Below are positions 44,284 to 52,222 of a DNA stretch of 64,000 nt, piece after piece; position 1 is the stretch's first letter, and every line of letters begins with the position of its first letter. The notes under the pieces were generated by a model. That model had not been told where the DNA came from, searched no databases, and was given only the letters and a program-made list of their open reading frames with translations. The stretch lies in assembly GCF_009708035.1 (NCBI RefSeq), contig NZ_WMBQ01000001.1:124001-188000 (forward strand), in the 5' to 3' direction. The stretch comes from Hyphomicrobium album (GTDB lineage Bacteria; Pseudomonadota; Alphaproteobacteria; Rhizobiales; Hyphomicrobiaceae). The translations under genes were made by a program, and so were the position numbers.

Positions 44284-44359
44284 TGGTGGGCCCGCCAGGA
44301 TTCGAACCTGGAACCAGACGGTTATGAGCCGCCAGCTCTAACCATTGAGCTACGGGCCC
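44284..44359 (-). tRNA. tRNA with CAU anticodon, probably tRNA-Ile2 (lysidine-modified)
   Basis: Full cloverleaf of 73 bases plus encoded CCA. Acceptor stem GGGCCCG/CGGGCCC, D-arm TAGCTCAATGGTTAGAGC, anticodon loop CTCATAA, T-arm GGTTCGAATCC. CAU could be Met or Ile2. The acceptor pairs C4-G69 and C5-G68, which in E. coli help TilS choose tRNA-Ile2 over elongator tRNA-Met, are both present, so Ile2 reading AUA is favoured. It lacks the initiator features (no C1-A72 mismatch). Confidence 0.9.
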
Positions 44360-44505
44360 GCACGCCGGTGAGACTCGATTGCCGGGCGGGCAGGCGCCCC
44401 TCATATCAGACTTAGTGCCGCCGCCGAAAGCCGACGATTTCGCCGCGAAACGTCCCCGATGCCGGGCTATCCTAGGGTGAGCTGCAACAATCCAAGGCTA
44501 TCTCT

Positions 44506-45210
44506 ATGCGTTCCCTCTACTACCTCCGCCCCGCCCTTTTGGGTCTCACGCTCATCGGCGCCATGTCGGGCGCCCAGGCTGACGACGACAAGCAACGGCG
44601 CACGATCACCATCTCCGCCTCGGGAAGCGTCACCGTCGAGCCCGACCAGGCACGCATCACCTCGGGCGTCACCGCCGACGCGGCCACGGCGAGCGAGGCG
44701 CTGGCCAAGAACAGCGAGGCGATGCAGAAGGTCATCGCCGAATTGAAGTCGGCCGGCATCGATCCAAAGGACATCCAGACCGCGTCGTTCCGGGTAGAGC
44801 CGCGCTACACGCGCCCCATCGAAGGCCAGGCGCCGAAGATCGACGGCTACAGCGTCACCAACGAGGTGCAGGTGCTGGTGCGCGATCTGGGCAAGCTGGG
44901 TGCGATCCTCGACCGGCTGGTGACGGCGGGCGCCAACCAGACGGCGGGCTTGAGCTTCGAGGTGAGCAAGTCGGAAACGCTGCTCGACGATGCGCGCAAG
45001 GAGGCGGTCGCCAATGCACGTCGCCGCGCCGATCTCTATGCAGCCGCTGCCGGTGCCGAGGTGGGCGACGTGCTGGTGATCTCCGAGGGCGATGCGGCGC
45101 CGCCGCCGCGCCCGGTGTTCGCCCGCGCCATGAAGGCCGAGGCGGTACCCATCGAGCGCGGCACCGAAACGCTCGAAGCCAGCGTCACCGTCACCTGGGC
45201 GCTGAAGTAG
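44506..45210 (+). CDS. SIMPL domain-containing exported protein (DUF541)
   Basis: 234 residues with a signal peptide (about 1-25, LLGLTLIGAMSGAQA|DDD). The SIMPL domain is recognised by TITISASGSVTVEPDQARITSGVTADAATASEAL, the middle IQTASFRVEPRY and YSVTNEVQVLVRD, and the C-terminal ARKEAVANARRRADLYAAAAG. Relatives are periplasmic/outer-membrane proteins such as E. coli YggE, linked to oxidative-stress defence, but without a defined biochemical activity. A large inverted repeat follows the stop. Confidence 0.88.
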   Translation: MRSLYYLRPALLGLTLIGAMSGAQADDDKQRRTITISASGSVTVEPDQARITSGVTADAATASEALAKNSEAMQKVIAELKSAGIDPKDIQTASFRVEPRYTRPIEGQAPKIDGYSVTNEVQVLVRDLGKLGAILDRLVTAGANQTAGLSFEVSKSETLLDDARKEAVANARRRADLYAAAAGAEVGDVLVISEGDAAPPPRPVFARAMKAEAVPIERGTETLEASVTVTWALK

Positions 45211-45217
45211 CGTTGCT

Positions 45218-45362
45218 TGTCATCCCGGAAGCCGGGAACGCAGTGAGCGGATATCCGGGACCCAGCTTAGGGTGCGGCGTAGCCTCCCTATTCGGAGCTG
45301 CGCAGTTCTCTCCTGGGTCCCGGGTCACGCTCGCACCTGGCGCTCGCTCGCCCGGGATGACA
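45218..45362. repeat. Mosaic inverted-repeat intergenic element
   Basis: Outer arms TGTCATCCCGG (45218-45228) and CCGGGATGACA (45352-45362), and inner arms CCGGGACCCAG (45255-45265) and CTGGGTCCCGG (45313-45323), are each perfect. The GTCATCCCGG hairpin type is common between convergent genes in alphaproteobacteria. Here it separates the SIMPL gene from the convergent nitrilase gene and probably ends both transcripts. Confidence 0.75.
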
Positions 45363-45373
45363 GCGTGTTCGGA

Positions 45374-46282
45374 CTATTCCAGCGTGACGATCTCAACCTT
45401 GTCGGCCAGCTTCGATGCGCCGAGCTGGTTCGCCCAGTCGATATAGTTGCGCATCTCGCCCGACGTGCGCAGGTGGCGCAGGCGCGCCATGTCGACGTCG
45501 GCCGTCACCCACTGGGCAGTGTTGAGCTCGCCCTGGGCGAGGATGCCGGTGTCCGACACCGTCTGCTCGGACGGCACGTAGACGCCGGCCGCGCCGGTGT
45601 TCCTGTCGACCGCCGGGGACCAAAGCGCGTCGCCCACGGTGGGGCTGACGACGGTGGCGATCTGGTTCTCCAGCGCTCTCGCCCGCGAGCCGGTGCGGAC
45701 GCGATGATAGCCCGAGACGCGCTCGGTGCACGACGGCACGAGCAACAGCTCGGCGCCGGCCTCTGCCATGGCGCGGGCGATCAGTGGAAACTCACTGTCG
45801 TAGCAGATGTTGATGCCGACGAGCCCGAGCACAGTGTCGAACACGCGCAGTTGCGAGCCGGCCGAGATGCCCCAGTCGGTCTCGAACGGGGTCATGATCA
45901 GCTTTTCTTGAATGCCGACGCTGCCCTTCGGCGTGACGAGCTGCGCGGCGTTGACGTAGCGGCCCTCGCCTTTGCGCGAGGGGCCGCTGCCGACGAGGAT
46001 GTGCACGCGGTGCTTGGCCGCTAGATCCTGATGCAGGGCGACGCGGTCGCCTTCGAGCTCCGCCACCGCTTGCAGCGTGGCGTCGAGATCGCCGTAGACC
46101 TTCTCGCCGAGTGCCGCTGCCTGCTCGATCGCCGCGTACTCCGGGAACACCAGAACCTCGGCGCCGGTCGCCGCGCCGTCGGCCACCCAACGCACGATCT
46201 TGTCCCGCCAAGCGTCGAGCGTGGCGGGCTGGTCGATCGGGTACTGGGCGGCGGCGACCTTCAAGGTCTGGCGTTGGCTCAT
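45374..46282 (-). CDS. Carbon-nitrogen hydrolase (nitrilase superfamily)
   Basis: 302-residue amidase/nitrilase-type hydrolase. The Glu-Lys-Cys triad is visible: Glu in VLVFPEYAA (about 48), Lys in IQEKLIMTPFE (about 127), Cys in GINICYDSEFP (about 161). Substrate unknown; the sequence YHRVRTGSRARALENQ is shared by omega-amidase/N-carbamoylputrescine-like branches. It is the last gene of a minus-strand run SnoaL-panD-GNAT-nitrilase, 5 bp after the GNAT stop, so the two are probably coupled; a GNAT followed by a nitrilase is a known gene pairing. Confidence 0.85.
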   Translation of the reverse strand: MSQRQTLKVAAAQYPIDQPATLDAWRDKIVRWVADGAATGAEVLVFPEYAAIEQAAALGEKVYGDLDATLQAVAELEGDRVALHQDLAAKHRVHILVGSGPSRKGEGRYVNAAQLVTPKGSVGIQEKLIMTPFETDWGISAGSQLRVFDTVLGLVGINICYDSEFPLIARAMAEAGAELLLVPSCTERVSGYHRVRTGSRARALENQIATVVSPTVGDALWSPAVDRNTGAAGVYVPSEQTVSDTGILAQGELNTAQWVTADVDMARLRHLRTSGEMRNYIDWANQLGASKLADKVEIVTLE

Positions 46283-46287
46283 GGCGC

Positions 46288-46890
46288 TTAGGTAGGGATG
46301 CTCAGTGGCTTCATCCAGAACTGCATGGCGTGGCTGGTCTCGTCCGGTTGGTCGATGTCCTTCCAGTCGTAGGTCGCGACGAGGCCGTCGACCGGCGCGT
46401 AGCCGCGCTTTTTCCAGAACCCGTCGAGGGGCACGTAATCGGCCGGCTTCAGCGGGTGGTCATCGGGGCGGACGACGCGGCAGAACGTTGAATGCGTGAA
46501 GCCGCCGAGCTTCCTGGCATGCGCCTCGCGCCCGTCGAAGAAGGCATGGCCGAGCCCGTGCCCGCGGTGCGATTTGAGCAGCACGGACTCACCGCAGTAG
46601 AAGATCTGGTCGAGGTCGAAGCCGGCCTTCTCGAACGGCTCGGCGAACTCGTCGGCGTGCTCGATCATCGGCGCGGCGGTGGAGGCGCCGACGATCTCCT
46701 CGCCGTCCCTGGCGATGATGCACACGGCGCCCGGCGCCGCCGCGAGCTTGGCGAGATACTTCTCCTCGTATTCGAGGCTGCCGTCGTAGAGGTACGGCCA
46801 GTCGTGGAACACCACGATGCGCAACCGCGCCAGCGCCGGCAGCACCGTATTGATCTCCTCGCCGGTGAGCGACGTCACTTCCAGCGCCAT
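46288..46890 (-). CDS. GNAT family N-acetyltransferase paired with nitrilase
   Basis: 200 residues from ATG 46890 (CGAGG upstream). Parts of the acetyltransferase fold are seen: RIVVFHDWPYLYDGS near the start, a central VCIIARDGEEIVGASTAAPM, and ESVLLKSHRGHGLGHAFFDGREAHA, where R-G-H-G-L-G is the acetyl-CoA loop. The C-terminus (YVPLDGFWKKRGYAPVDGLVATYDWKDI) has the usual W/F-x-K-x-G-Y motif. The 60-residue longer frame upstream overlaps panD and is rejected. Substrate unknown. Confidence 0.8.
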   Translation of the reverse strand: MALEVTSLTGEEINTVLPALARLRIVVFHDWPYLYDGSLEYEEKYLAKLAAAPGAVCIIARDGEEIVGASTAAPMIEHADEFAEPFEKAGFDLDQIFYCGESVLLKSHRGHGLGHAFFDGREAHARKLGGFTHSTFCRVVRPDDHPLKPADYVPLDGFWKKRGYAPVDGLVATYDWKDIDQPDETSHAMQFWMKPLSIPT

Positions 46891-46912
46891 GGGCAATCCT
46901 CGAAAGGCTGCG

Positions 46913-47287
46913 TTACTCGACCGTCGGCCGGTCGGTGATCCGCTCGATCTTGTTGGAGGCGCCGAGAACGACGATCTTCGGCTTGTGCGTCTTGGCCTCT
47001 TCGAGGTCGACCGCCGCGTACGAGCAGATGATGATGCGGTCGCCGAGGCACGCTTTGCGTGCGGCCGCACCGTTGAGCCCGATGACGCCGCTGCCGGCGC
47101 GCCCCTCGATCACGTACGTCGTAAAGCGCTCGCCGTTGTCGATGTTATAGACCTCGATGTGCTCGTTCGGCAGAAAGCCGGCGGCGCGGATGAGGTCGGC
47201 ATCGATCTTCAGCGAGCCTTGATAATGCAGGTCGCATTCGGTGACGGTGGCCCGGTGCAGCTTGCACCTCAGCATGGTGACGAGCAT
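46913..47287 (-). CDS. panD: Aspartate 1-decarboxylase
   Basis: Makes beta-alanine from aspartate for pantothenate and CoA. 124 residues, the normal proenzyme length. The self-cleavage site is Gly24-Ser25 in LHYQGSLKID; cleavage turns Ser25 into the pyruvoyl group. Other conserved pieces are Tyr58-area ERFTTYVIEGRAGSG, GLNGAAARKACLGDRIIICSYA. It is 22 bp upstream of the GNAT gene and 27 bp downstream of the SnoaL-like gene on the minus strand. Confidence 0.95.
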   Translation of the reverse strand: MLVTMLRCKLHRATVTECDLHYQGSLKIDADLIRAAGFLPNEHIEVYNIDNGERFTTYVIEGRAGSGVIGLNGAAARKACLGDRIIICSYAAVDLEEAKTHKPKIVVLGASNKIERITDRPTVE

Positions 47288-47314
47288 TGCGCTTTGAACC
47301 CTATGCCATCCGGC

Positions 47315-47743
47315 TCAGCCGGAAACCTGCGCGATCCAGTCGGTCAGGTTGTAATAGGTGGTGACGCGGGCGATCTTGCCGTCGCGGATGGCGAAGAACG
47401 TGCCGGCGGGCAGAACATAGGTCTGGCCCTTGGCATCGGGAAGCCCGCTGTCGGTGGCCTTGTAGACGCCGTGCACGTTGAACTCGGCCGAGGCGCGGGC
47501 GCCGTCCTTGCTCACCATGACCACGACGTTCTCGAGCTTCTCTTTGTAGTGGTGGTCCATGCGGGCGTTGAACGCCTTGAACTTGTCGAGGCCCTGCCGC
47601 CGCTCGCCCTGGTTCACGTCGTGGATCACGTCGTCGGTGAGGCAGGCGATCATGCCTTCGCTGTTGCCGGCATTGAAGGCCTCGTAGTACCGGCGGATGA
47701 GGGCGGCGGTTTCGCTCCGCGCCTGACTTTCGGCGTCGCTCAT
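47315..47743 (-). CDS. SnoaL/NTF2-like protein
   Basis: 142-residue cone-fold protein of the ketosteroid isomerase/SnoaL group. The first helix AALIRRYYEAFNAGNSEGMIACLTDDVIHDVNQG is typical, followed by alternating strands and GTFFAIRDGKIARVTTYYNLTDW at the end. His and Asp residues in the pocket are compatible with an enzyme, yet many relatives have no known activity. It is the likely first gene of the run containing panD. Confidence 0.8.
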   Translation of the reverse strand: MSDAESQARSETAALIRRYYEAFNAGNSEGMIACLTDDVIHDVNQGERRQGLDKFKAFNARMDHHYKEKLENVVVMVSKDGARASAEFNVHGVYKATDSGLPDAKGQTYVLPAGTFFAIRDGKIARVTTYYNLTDWIAQVSG

Positions 47744-47857
47744 GGTGGCTCCAACGGCTGTGTTTTCGGAGCGCTCCTTAGCAGGTCGCCGGGGGGAGTG
47801 CTACCGCCCGGGACAGCGACATAGGGCGCTGGCCGTCGAAAGCCGTGCGCCGGCCGA

Positions 47858-48007
47858 TCAGAAGCTGCGGCGCCAGAGCAGGAGATCGCCAGTCTCGCCG
47901 ATGGTGCGGCCGATGGAGCGCGCGATGCGGCGCATCCAGGAGGGGAGGCGCTGGGCGTGCGAAGCGTCCTCCAGATAATCTTCTAGGTCGTAGAGCAGTC
48001 TGGTCAT
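47858..48007 (-). CDS. Small cationic protein (49 aa)
   Basis: Below usual length cut-offs. ATG 48007 is preceded by GCGAGGGCAC, a good ribosome site. The product starts with an acidic helix (MTRLLYDLEDYLEDA) and ends in a basic amphipathic helix (MRRIARSIGRTIG) and LLWRRSF. No family recognised. Confidence 0.45.
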   Translation of the reverse strand: MTRLLYDLEDYLEDASHAQRLPSWMRRIARSIGRTIGETGDLLLWRRSF

Positions 48008-48154
48008 TGTGCCCTCGCAGGGCTGATGGGTTCTGCGCGTACGCTTGCCACCGACCAGTGAAAGGTGAGTCGCTTTACTGAGTGGTTAATCTCGCGGGCA
48101 AGGGAAAGGCCGCGCACCCTATCGGCGCGCGGCCCTGCATTGAAACTCGGTGGC

Positions 48155-48445
48155 TCAGCGGCGAGCGGCGCTGGCGGAGCGGCGGCCAACCTCGCCTTTG
48201 GAAACTTCGCCGGCGGCGACGAGGGCGTTGATGCAGCCCTTCGACAGGCGGTGACCGACGGCGCGCATGCATTTGCGCGTCTCGGCGCTCTCGGGTTTGT
48301 AGGCGCTGCAATTGGAGAGGTAGTCGTTGGCGCAGGCATTGCGAACCTGCGGGCTGACCGCCTCTGCGCGCGGAATGGCGGCGACTGCCGCTATGAGTGC
48401 GACTGCGGCGATGAACGCAGCCCGGTACGCGTGCAACTTGAACAT
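48155..48445 (-). CDS. Small secreted Cys-containing protein (96 aa)
   Basis: Signal peptide about 1-29 (FIAAVALIAAVAAIPRAEA|VS). The mature part has four Cys: VRNACANDYLSNC, ETRKCMRAVGHRL, and KGCINAL, a spacing (C-x7-C-x13-C-x10-C) resembling a small family of alphaproteobacterial exported proteins with two predicted disulfides. Basic C-terminus (GRRSASAARR). Function unknown. Confidence 0.65.
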   Translation of the reverse strand: MFKLHAYRAAFIAAVALIAAVAAIPRAEAVSPQVRNACANDYLSNCSAYKPESAETRKCMRAVGHRLSKGCINALVAAGEVSKGEVGRRSASAARR

Positions 48446-48691
48446 TACGATTTCGATCCTCTACGAGGTCCTCGTTACCTTGCCACTCGTAGGGCCAACT
48501 CGGCGCACGCGTGACTGTTCCCGCGGAGACGGGACCGATCTGGCCTGCGAGCGAGACAAGGTTGGACGGTTTGGGCGACGACACTAGGGGGCGGGTCGTC
48601 TGCCCAGAGGATGGACCGTTAAGGTAACCGACCGGTAAACGCGCAAGAATTTGGCAAGCAATCCGGCGCGTTTAGCGTGGTCGATACGAGC

Positions 48692-49024
48692 TCAGCCGCG
48701 GCAGGGCCGCGCGTCGACGTCGGCGCTCCAGCCGCTCGCGTCCTTCGTGTAGCGGACCGACTTGCTGCGGGCGACCGACCAGCGGGCCCAAGCGCTGCCG
48801 TACTCGAAGTTGGTGAAGTCGGCCCACGACCGCGCGGCCGATGCCTGCGCCGCAGCTTTGCTGCGCCCCGAGCCGGACCCCGAGTGGTAGTGATCCGACA
48901 TGCACAGGCGCCCGCCTTCCTTACGCAGGTCGTGCGAGTAGGCAAAACCGGTGTCGTCGGCGAACGCGCCGGCCGACACGGACAGCGTCGAAATGGCGAT
49001 GATGGCAACCCGAGCGCAGCGCAT
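48692..49024 (-). CDS. Small exported protein (110 aa), Hyphomicrobiales type
   Basis: Signal peptide about 1-22 (VAIIAISTLSVSAGAFA|DD). The mature protein includes RLCMSDHYHSGSGSGRSKAAAQASAARSW, a Gly/Ser-rich stretch followed by an Ala helix, and FTNFEYGSAWARWSVARSKSVRYTK, a sequence pattern known from uncharacterised proteins of this order. Two Cys (about 40 and 108) could pair. Function unknown. Confidence 0.65.
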   Translation of the reverse strand: MRCARVAIIAISTLSVSAGAFADDTGFAYSHDLRKEGGRLCMSDHYHSGSGSGRSKAAAQASAARSWADFTNFEYGSAWARWSVARSKSVRYTKDASGWSADVDARPCRG

Positions 49025-49094
49025 GATCGTTCCCCCCAGAATGACTGCATGCGGAGTGTAATCCCGGCTTGTTGCCGGGGCAACGGCGCCGCGG

Positions 49095-49973
49095 CTACCA
49101 GGCGAGCCGTTCCATCACCGCCAGCGGGACGGGGGCGGGCGGTGCGAACAGGCGTTCCAAAACTCCGGCGCGCAGGGAGCCGGCGGACATTGTTTCGTCG
49201 CGATGAATGCCACTTGCCACAAAAATGGCTGGGATTCCGAAGGCTTGGGCGCCCTTCATGTCGGTACGCACGCTGTCGCCGATGGCGATGATCCGCTCGA
49301 GCGGCACCGGCTGGCCGCGCAGCCTTTCGGCGGTCGCGCGGGCCGTCGCGTAGGCATTGGCGTGCGGCTTGCCCGCCCAAAAGACCTCCCCGTCCATCCG
49401 CTCGTAGAGGTCGGCAATGGCGCCGGCGCACAGGTATTGGTGGCCGCCGACGTCGACGACCAGGTCGGGATTGGCGCAGACGAACGGCAGGTTGCGCGCC
49501 CGCGCCTGCTGCAAAAGCGGCCGGTAGGTCTCGGCCGTTTCGCTGCGATCGTCGTTGAGGCCGGTGCACAGGATGGCGTCGGCCGCGTCGAGGTCGGCGC
49601 GCGCGGCGGTGAGCCGCTTGAAGGTCAGGCTGTCGCGGTCGGCGGGGCCGATGCAGTAGACGGCCTGGTAGCCCTTGTCGGCGACGTGGCGCAGCGCGAT
49701 GTCGCCGGAGGCGACGATGGCGTCATAGGCCGCGCGCGGCACGCCGCGGCTGTCGAGCATCGCGGCGACGCCTTCTTCCGGCACTGGCGCGTTGGAGACG
49801 AGCACGACCGTCCCGCCGGCCGCCTTGAAGCGCAGCAGCGCATCGCAGGCGCTGTCGAAGGCGCGATGGCCGTCGTGCAGCACGCCCCACACGTCGCAGA
49901 ACATGACGTCGTAGTCCGCCAGCAGCGGCGCAACGTGGGCGATGATCGGGGGATGGGTATGCCGGCGGCTCAT
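49095..49973 (-). CDS. TIGR01459 family HAD-type hydrolase
   Basis: 292 residues from ATG 49973. HAD motif I is VMFCDVWGVLHDG (about 23-35), motif II is VVLVSNAP with its Ser (about 55-62), and the class IIA cap follows, then motif III Lys in FWAGKPHANAY (about 205) and motif IV IIAIGDSVRTDMKGAQAFG (about 228-246). This is the HAD-IIA subfamily to which phosphoglycolate and pyridoxal phosphatases belong. The substrate is unknown. The longer frame to 50252 overlaps the next gene on the other strand and is not used. Confidence 0.88.
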   Translation of the reverse strand: MSRRHTHPPIIAHVAPLLADYDVMFCDVWGVLHDGHRAFDSACDALLRFKAAGGTVVLVSNAPVPEEGVAAMLDSRGVPRAAYDAIVASGDIALRHVADKGYQAVYCIGPADRDSLTFKRLTAARADLDAADAILCTGLNDDRSETAETYRPLLQQARARNLPFVCANPDLVVDVGGHQYLCAGAIADLYERMDGEVFWAGKPHANAYATARATAERLRGQPVPLERIIAIGDSVRTDMKGAQAFGIPAIFVASGIHRDETMSAGSLRAGVLERLFAPPAPVPLAVMERLAW

Positions 49974-50078
49974 GCGATCAATGGGGCAGGGGTGAACAAT
50001 GGGGGGACGGGTGAACCGAGAGGCGTCTCCATACGTTCTTGCACCTCGGAAGCCAAGCGACAGCCCCAGGAGACTGCC

Positions 50079-50270
50079 ATGGCCGAGCCCAAAGACCCGC
50101 CCAAGAGCCCGGTCGCCCGTGAGACGAAGGGCGAGGGGGCACCCAAGCGCAAGCGCAACGAAGGCACGGTGACCGCGGAGGAGCGCGCCGAGCCGGAGCG
50201 CGGCAATGAGCGCGTCGACGGCCGGATCCTCGAGCGCGAGCGGGACGCGCACAACCCGGAAGGCATCTGA
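50079..50270 (+). CDS. Small charged, disordered protein (63 aa)
   Basis: ATG 50079 with CCAGGAGAC upstream. The sequence is almost entirely Lys, Arg, Glu, Asp and Pro (KRKRNEGTVTAEERAEPERGNERVDG), with no hydrophobic core, suggesting an unfolded or nucleic-acid/protein-binding peptide. It is transcribed away from the HAD gene. No family recognised. Confidence 0.5.
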   Translation: MAEPKDPPKSPVARETKGEGAPKRKRNEGTVTAEERAEPERGNERVDGRILERERDAHNPEGI

Positions 50271-50340
50271 GCGCAGGCGCCGCCTCGCCGCCCCGGCGAA
50301 CTAACGTATAGTCGCCCCGGGCAGCGGGGGCACAGCGCGC

Positions 50341-50961
50341 ATGACGAGCACAATCTACCGAGCGATCGCCGGCGTGTTCACCGCGCTCTGCGTCGGGCTG
50401 CAATACGCCCTGACCGTGCACGGAGACTCGCTCGCCGCGGTGGGCGCATCGTCGCTGAAGTTCTTCAGCTTCTTCACGATCCTGACCAACATCCTCGCCG
50501 CCGCGGCCCTGCTCGTGCCGCTCGTCGCCCCGCGCTCATGGCTCGGCGAATACCTGTCGCGGCCGTCGGTGCGCACGGTCGTCGCCGGCTACATCATCAT
50601 GGTCGGGACGGTCTATTTTCTGCTCTTGCGCGACTTGAGCCAGCGGCAGGGCTTCTCGCTCATGCTCGAGCAGACGCTGCACTACGTGACGCCGCCGCTG
50701 TTCGTGATCGATTGGGCCCTCTTCGTGCCGAAGCGCAATGTGGATTGGCGCGTCGGCTTCGCCGCGCTGGGCTTTCCGCTCGCTTACGTCGCCTGGACGC
50801 TGGTGCACGGCGCCGCGACCGGCTGGTACCCGTACCCGTTTCTCGACGTGAGCGAGCTCGGCTATCCGCACACGCTGCTCAACGTCGCCGGGCTGATCGC
50901 GATCTTTCTGGCGCTGGAGGTGGCGCTCGTCGCCATCGGGCGGCGCCTCGGTCCGGACTGA
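50341..50961 (+). CDS. Pr6Pr family membrane protein
   Basis: 206 residues with six hydrophobic helices (about 5-22, 38-60, 75-98, 108-126, 135-160, 175-198). It resembles the Pr6Pr/FAR-17a-like family: the N-terminal LKFFSFFTILTNILAAAALL, the middle LHYVTPPLFVIDWALFVPK with the conserved H-Y-x-x-P, and GWYPYPFLDVSELGYP near the end. In eukaryotic relatives the family acts on lipids, but bacterial members are uncharacterised. Confidence 0.8.
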   Translation: MTSTIYRAIAGVFTALCVGLQYALTVHGDSLAAVGASSLKFFSFFTILTNILAAAALLVPLVAPRSWLGEYLSRPSVRTVVAGYIIMVGTVYFLLLRDLSQRQGFSLMLEQTLHYVTPPLFVIDWALFVPKRNVDWRVGFAALGFPLAYVAWTLVHGAATGWYPYPFLDVSELGYPHTLLNVAGLIAIFLALEVALVAIGRRLGPD

Positions 50962-50977
50962 CGGGTCGGCGAGCGGA

Positions 50978-51106
50978 CTACTTCGCCTCGATCTTAACCG
51001 CCGGAGTGTCGATGGTGATGCCGTGGCGAGAGTTCTCGTAATAGAGGTAGCCGAGCACGGCGACCGCAATGGCCAGCACGGCGATGACAAGGGTCTTGGC
51101 GTCCAT
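50978..51106 (-). CDS. Small single-pass membrane protein (42 aa)
   Basis: GGGAGGGCATTC immediately precedes ATG 51106, a strong ribosome site. The product has one N-terminal hydrophobic helix (KTLVIAVLAIAVAVLGYLYY) and a short periplasmic tail (ENSRHGITIDTPAVKIEAK). Such tiny membrane proteins are common in this order. It converges on the Pr6Pr gene with a 16-bp gap. Confidence 0.6.
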   Translation of the reverse strand: MDAKTLVIAVLAIAVAVLGYLYYENSRHGITIDTPAVKIEAK

Positions 51107-51196
51107 GAATGCCCTCCCTGACGGGCGAAAACATTTCGTTCGATCACGCCCTATTCGAGTGCCATATCGCCGCCCCGGCGGCAAGCCGCGGCCGGC

Positions 51197-52222
51197 TTAC
51201 GCGGCCCGGCGCAGCGCCGCGGCGAGCAGGTCGGCGGCCAGATCCGAGTTCTTCTCTTCCGTCTGGTTGAACACGTAGGCCGCCGCAGAGCCTTCGCCGA
51301 GCAGCGGGTTCTTGGCGAGTGCCGCGATGTCCTTCGCCTTGAGACCCCGCTCCTGCAGCATCTGTCCGAACGGCGTGTCGCTGGCGCGCAGGAGCGTCTT
51401 TCCGCCGTGATTGGAAAAGAAGCGGCAGAACTCCAGCATCGCCTCGAACGGCCCGGCCGAGCAGTGTACGCCGTTGGTCGCGGTGGTGACCTCGTGCAGG
51501 CCGAGCTCGCGACACCGCTCGCGCAGCGTGCGGCGGATCGAGCCTTCCACGGCGCGCGAGGGGTCGGTGGCGCCCGTCATGTTCGTGCGCAGCACCTCCC
51601 AGTCGGTGTCCGACCAGCACTCGAAGGCGACGATCTGTTGGCCGGGCTGGGTGTAGTGGAGGAGCTGCTGCGGGTGGAAGGCGTTGAGCACGACGACGCG
51701 CTCGCCCTGCACGTTGAGCACGCTGTAGTACTTGCCGCTCGCGATCTTCTTCGAGCCGACCGTGTTGACGATGACGTCGAGCGCAAAGGCTGAGACGTCC
51801 GGATAGTGGTCAAGGAACTGGTGGGCGCCGAGAATGCTCTTGATGCCCGGCGTCTCGGCTTCGAGCTTCTGCAAGGTCGGCGTCGAGAGTGCCGCGCGGC
51901 CGAGCCGCGAGGCGCGGTTGATGACGCCGTAGTGCTCTTCCATGATCTTGTGGCGCGCGAGATAGGGGCCGTTCACCGCCCGCACCGCGCCGGTCTCCAC
52001 GCCGTACTTGCGCAGCGCCGCACCGATCAGGTCGAGGATGGGACTGAGCTTCGCGCCGTCGCGGATCGCGAGCAGCTCGGGCTTCATGAACAGCACGAAG
52101 TGATTGCGCTTGTCCGGCTCACGCTCGCCGAGCGGGACGATCCACTGGTTGGCTGCCTGTTTGCTGGTGCTGAGCTCCGTTACGGCCCTGATGATATCGC
52201 GCTTAAGACGATCTTTGCTCAT
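51197..52222 (-). CDS. Nucleoside-diphosphate-kinase-like protein
   Basis: 341 residues, larger than NDP kinase (about 140). Pieces of the NDK fold can be followed: FVLFMKPELL (matching the NDK start L-x-x-I-K-P-D), HKIMEEHYGV, then after an insertion IVAFECWSDTDWEVLRTNMTGATDPSRAVEGSIRRTL, matching the M-x-G-A-T-x-P-x-x-A-x-P-G-(S/T)-I-R signature, and NGVHCSAGPFEA in place of N-x-x-H-G-S-D, keeping the phosphorylated His. NDK activity or a His-phosphotransfer role is plausible but unproved. The start overlaps the upstream kinase-like gene by 20 bp, so the two are translationally coupled. Confidence 0.6.
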   Translation of the reverse strand: MSKDRLKRDIIRAVTELSTSKQAANQWIVPLGEREPDKRNHFVLFMKPELLAIRDGAKLSPILDLIGAALRKYGVETGAVRAVNGPYLARHKIMEEHYGVINRASRLGRAALSTPTLQKLEAETPGIKSILGAHQFLDHYPDVSAFALDVIVNTVGSKKIASGKYYSVLNVQGERVVVLNAFHPQQLLHYTQPGQQIVAFECWSDTDWEVLRTNMTGATDPSRAVEGSIRRTLRERCRELGLHEVTTATNGVHCSAGPFEAMLEFCRFFSNHGGKTLLRASDTPFGQMLQERGLKAKDIAALAKNPLLGEGSAAAYVFNQTEEKNSDLAADLLAAALRRAA

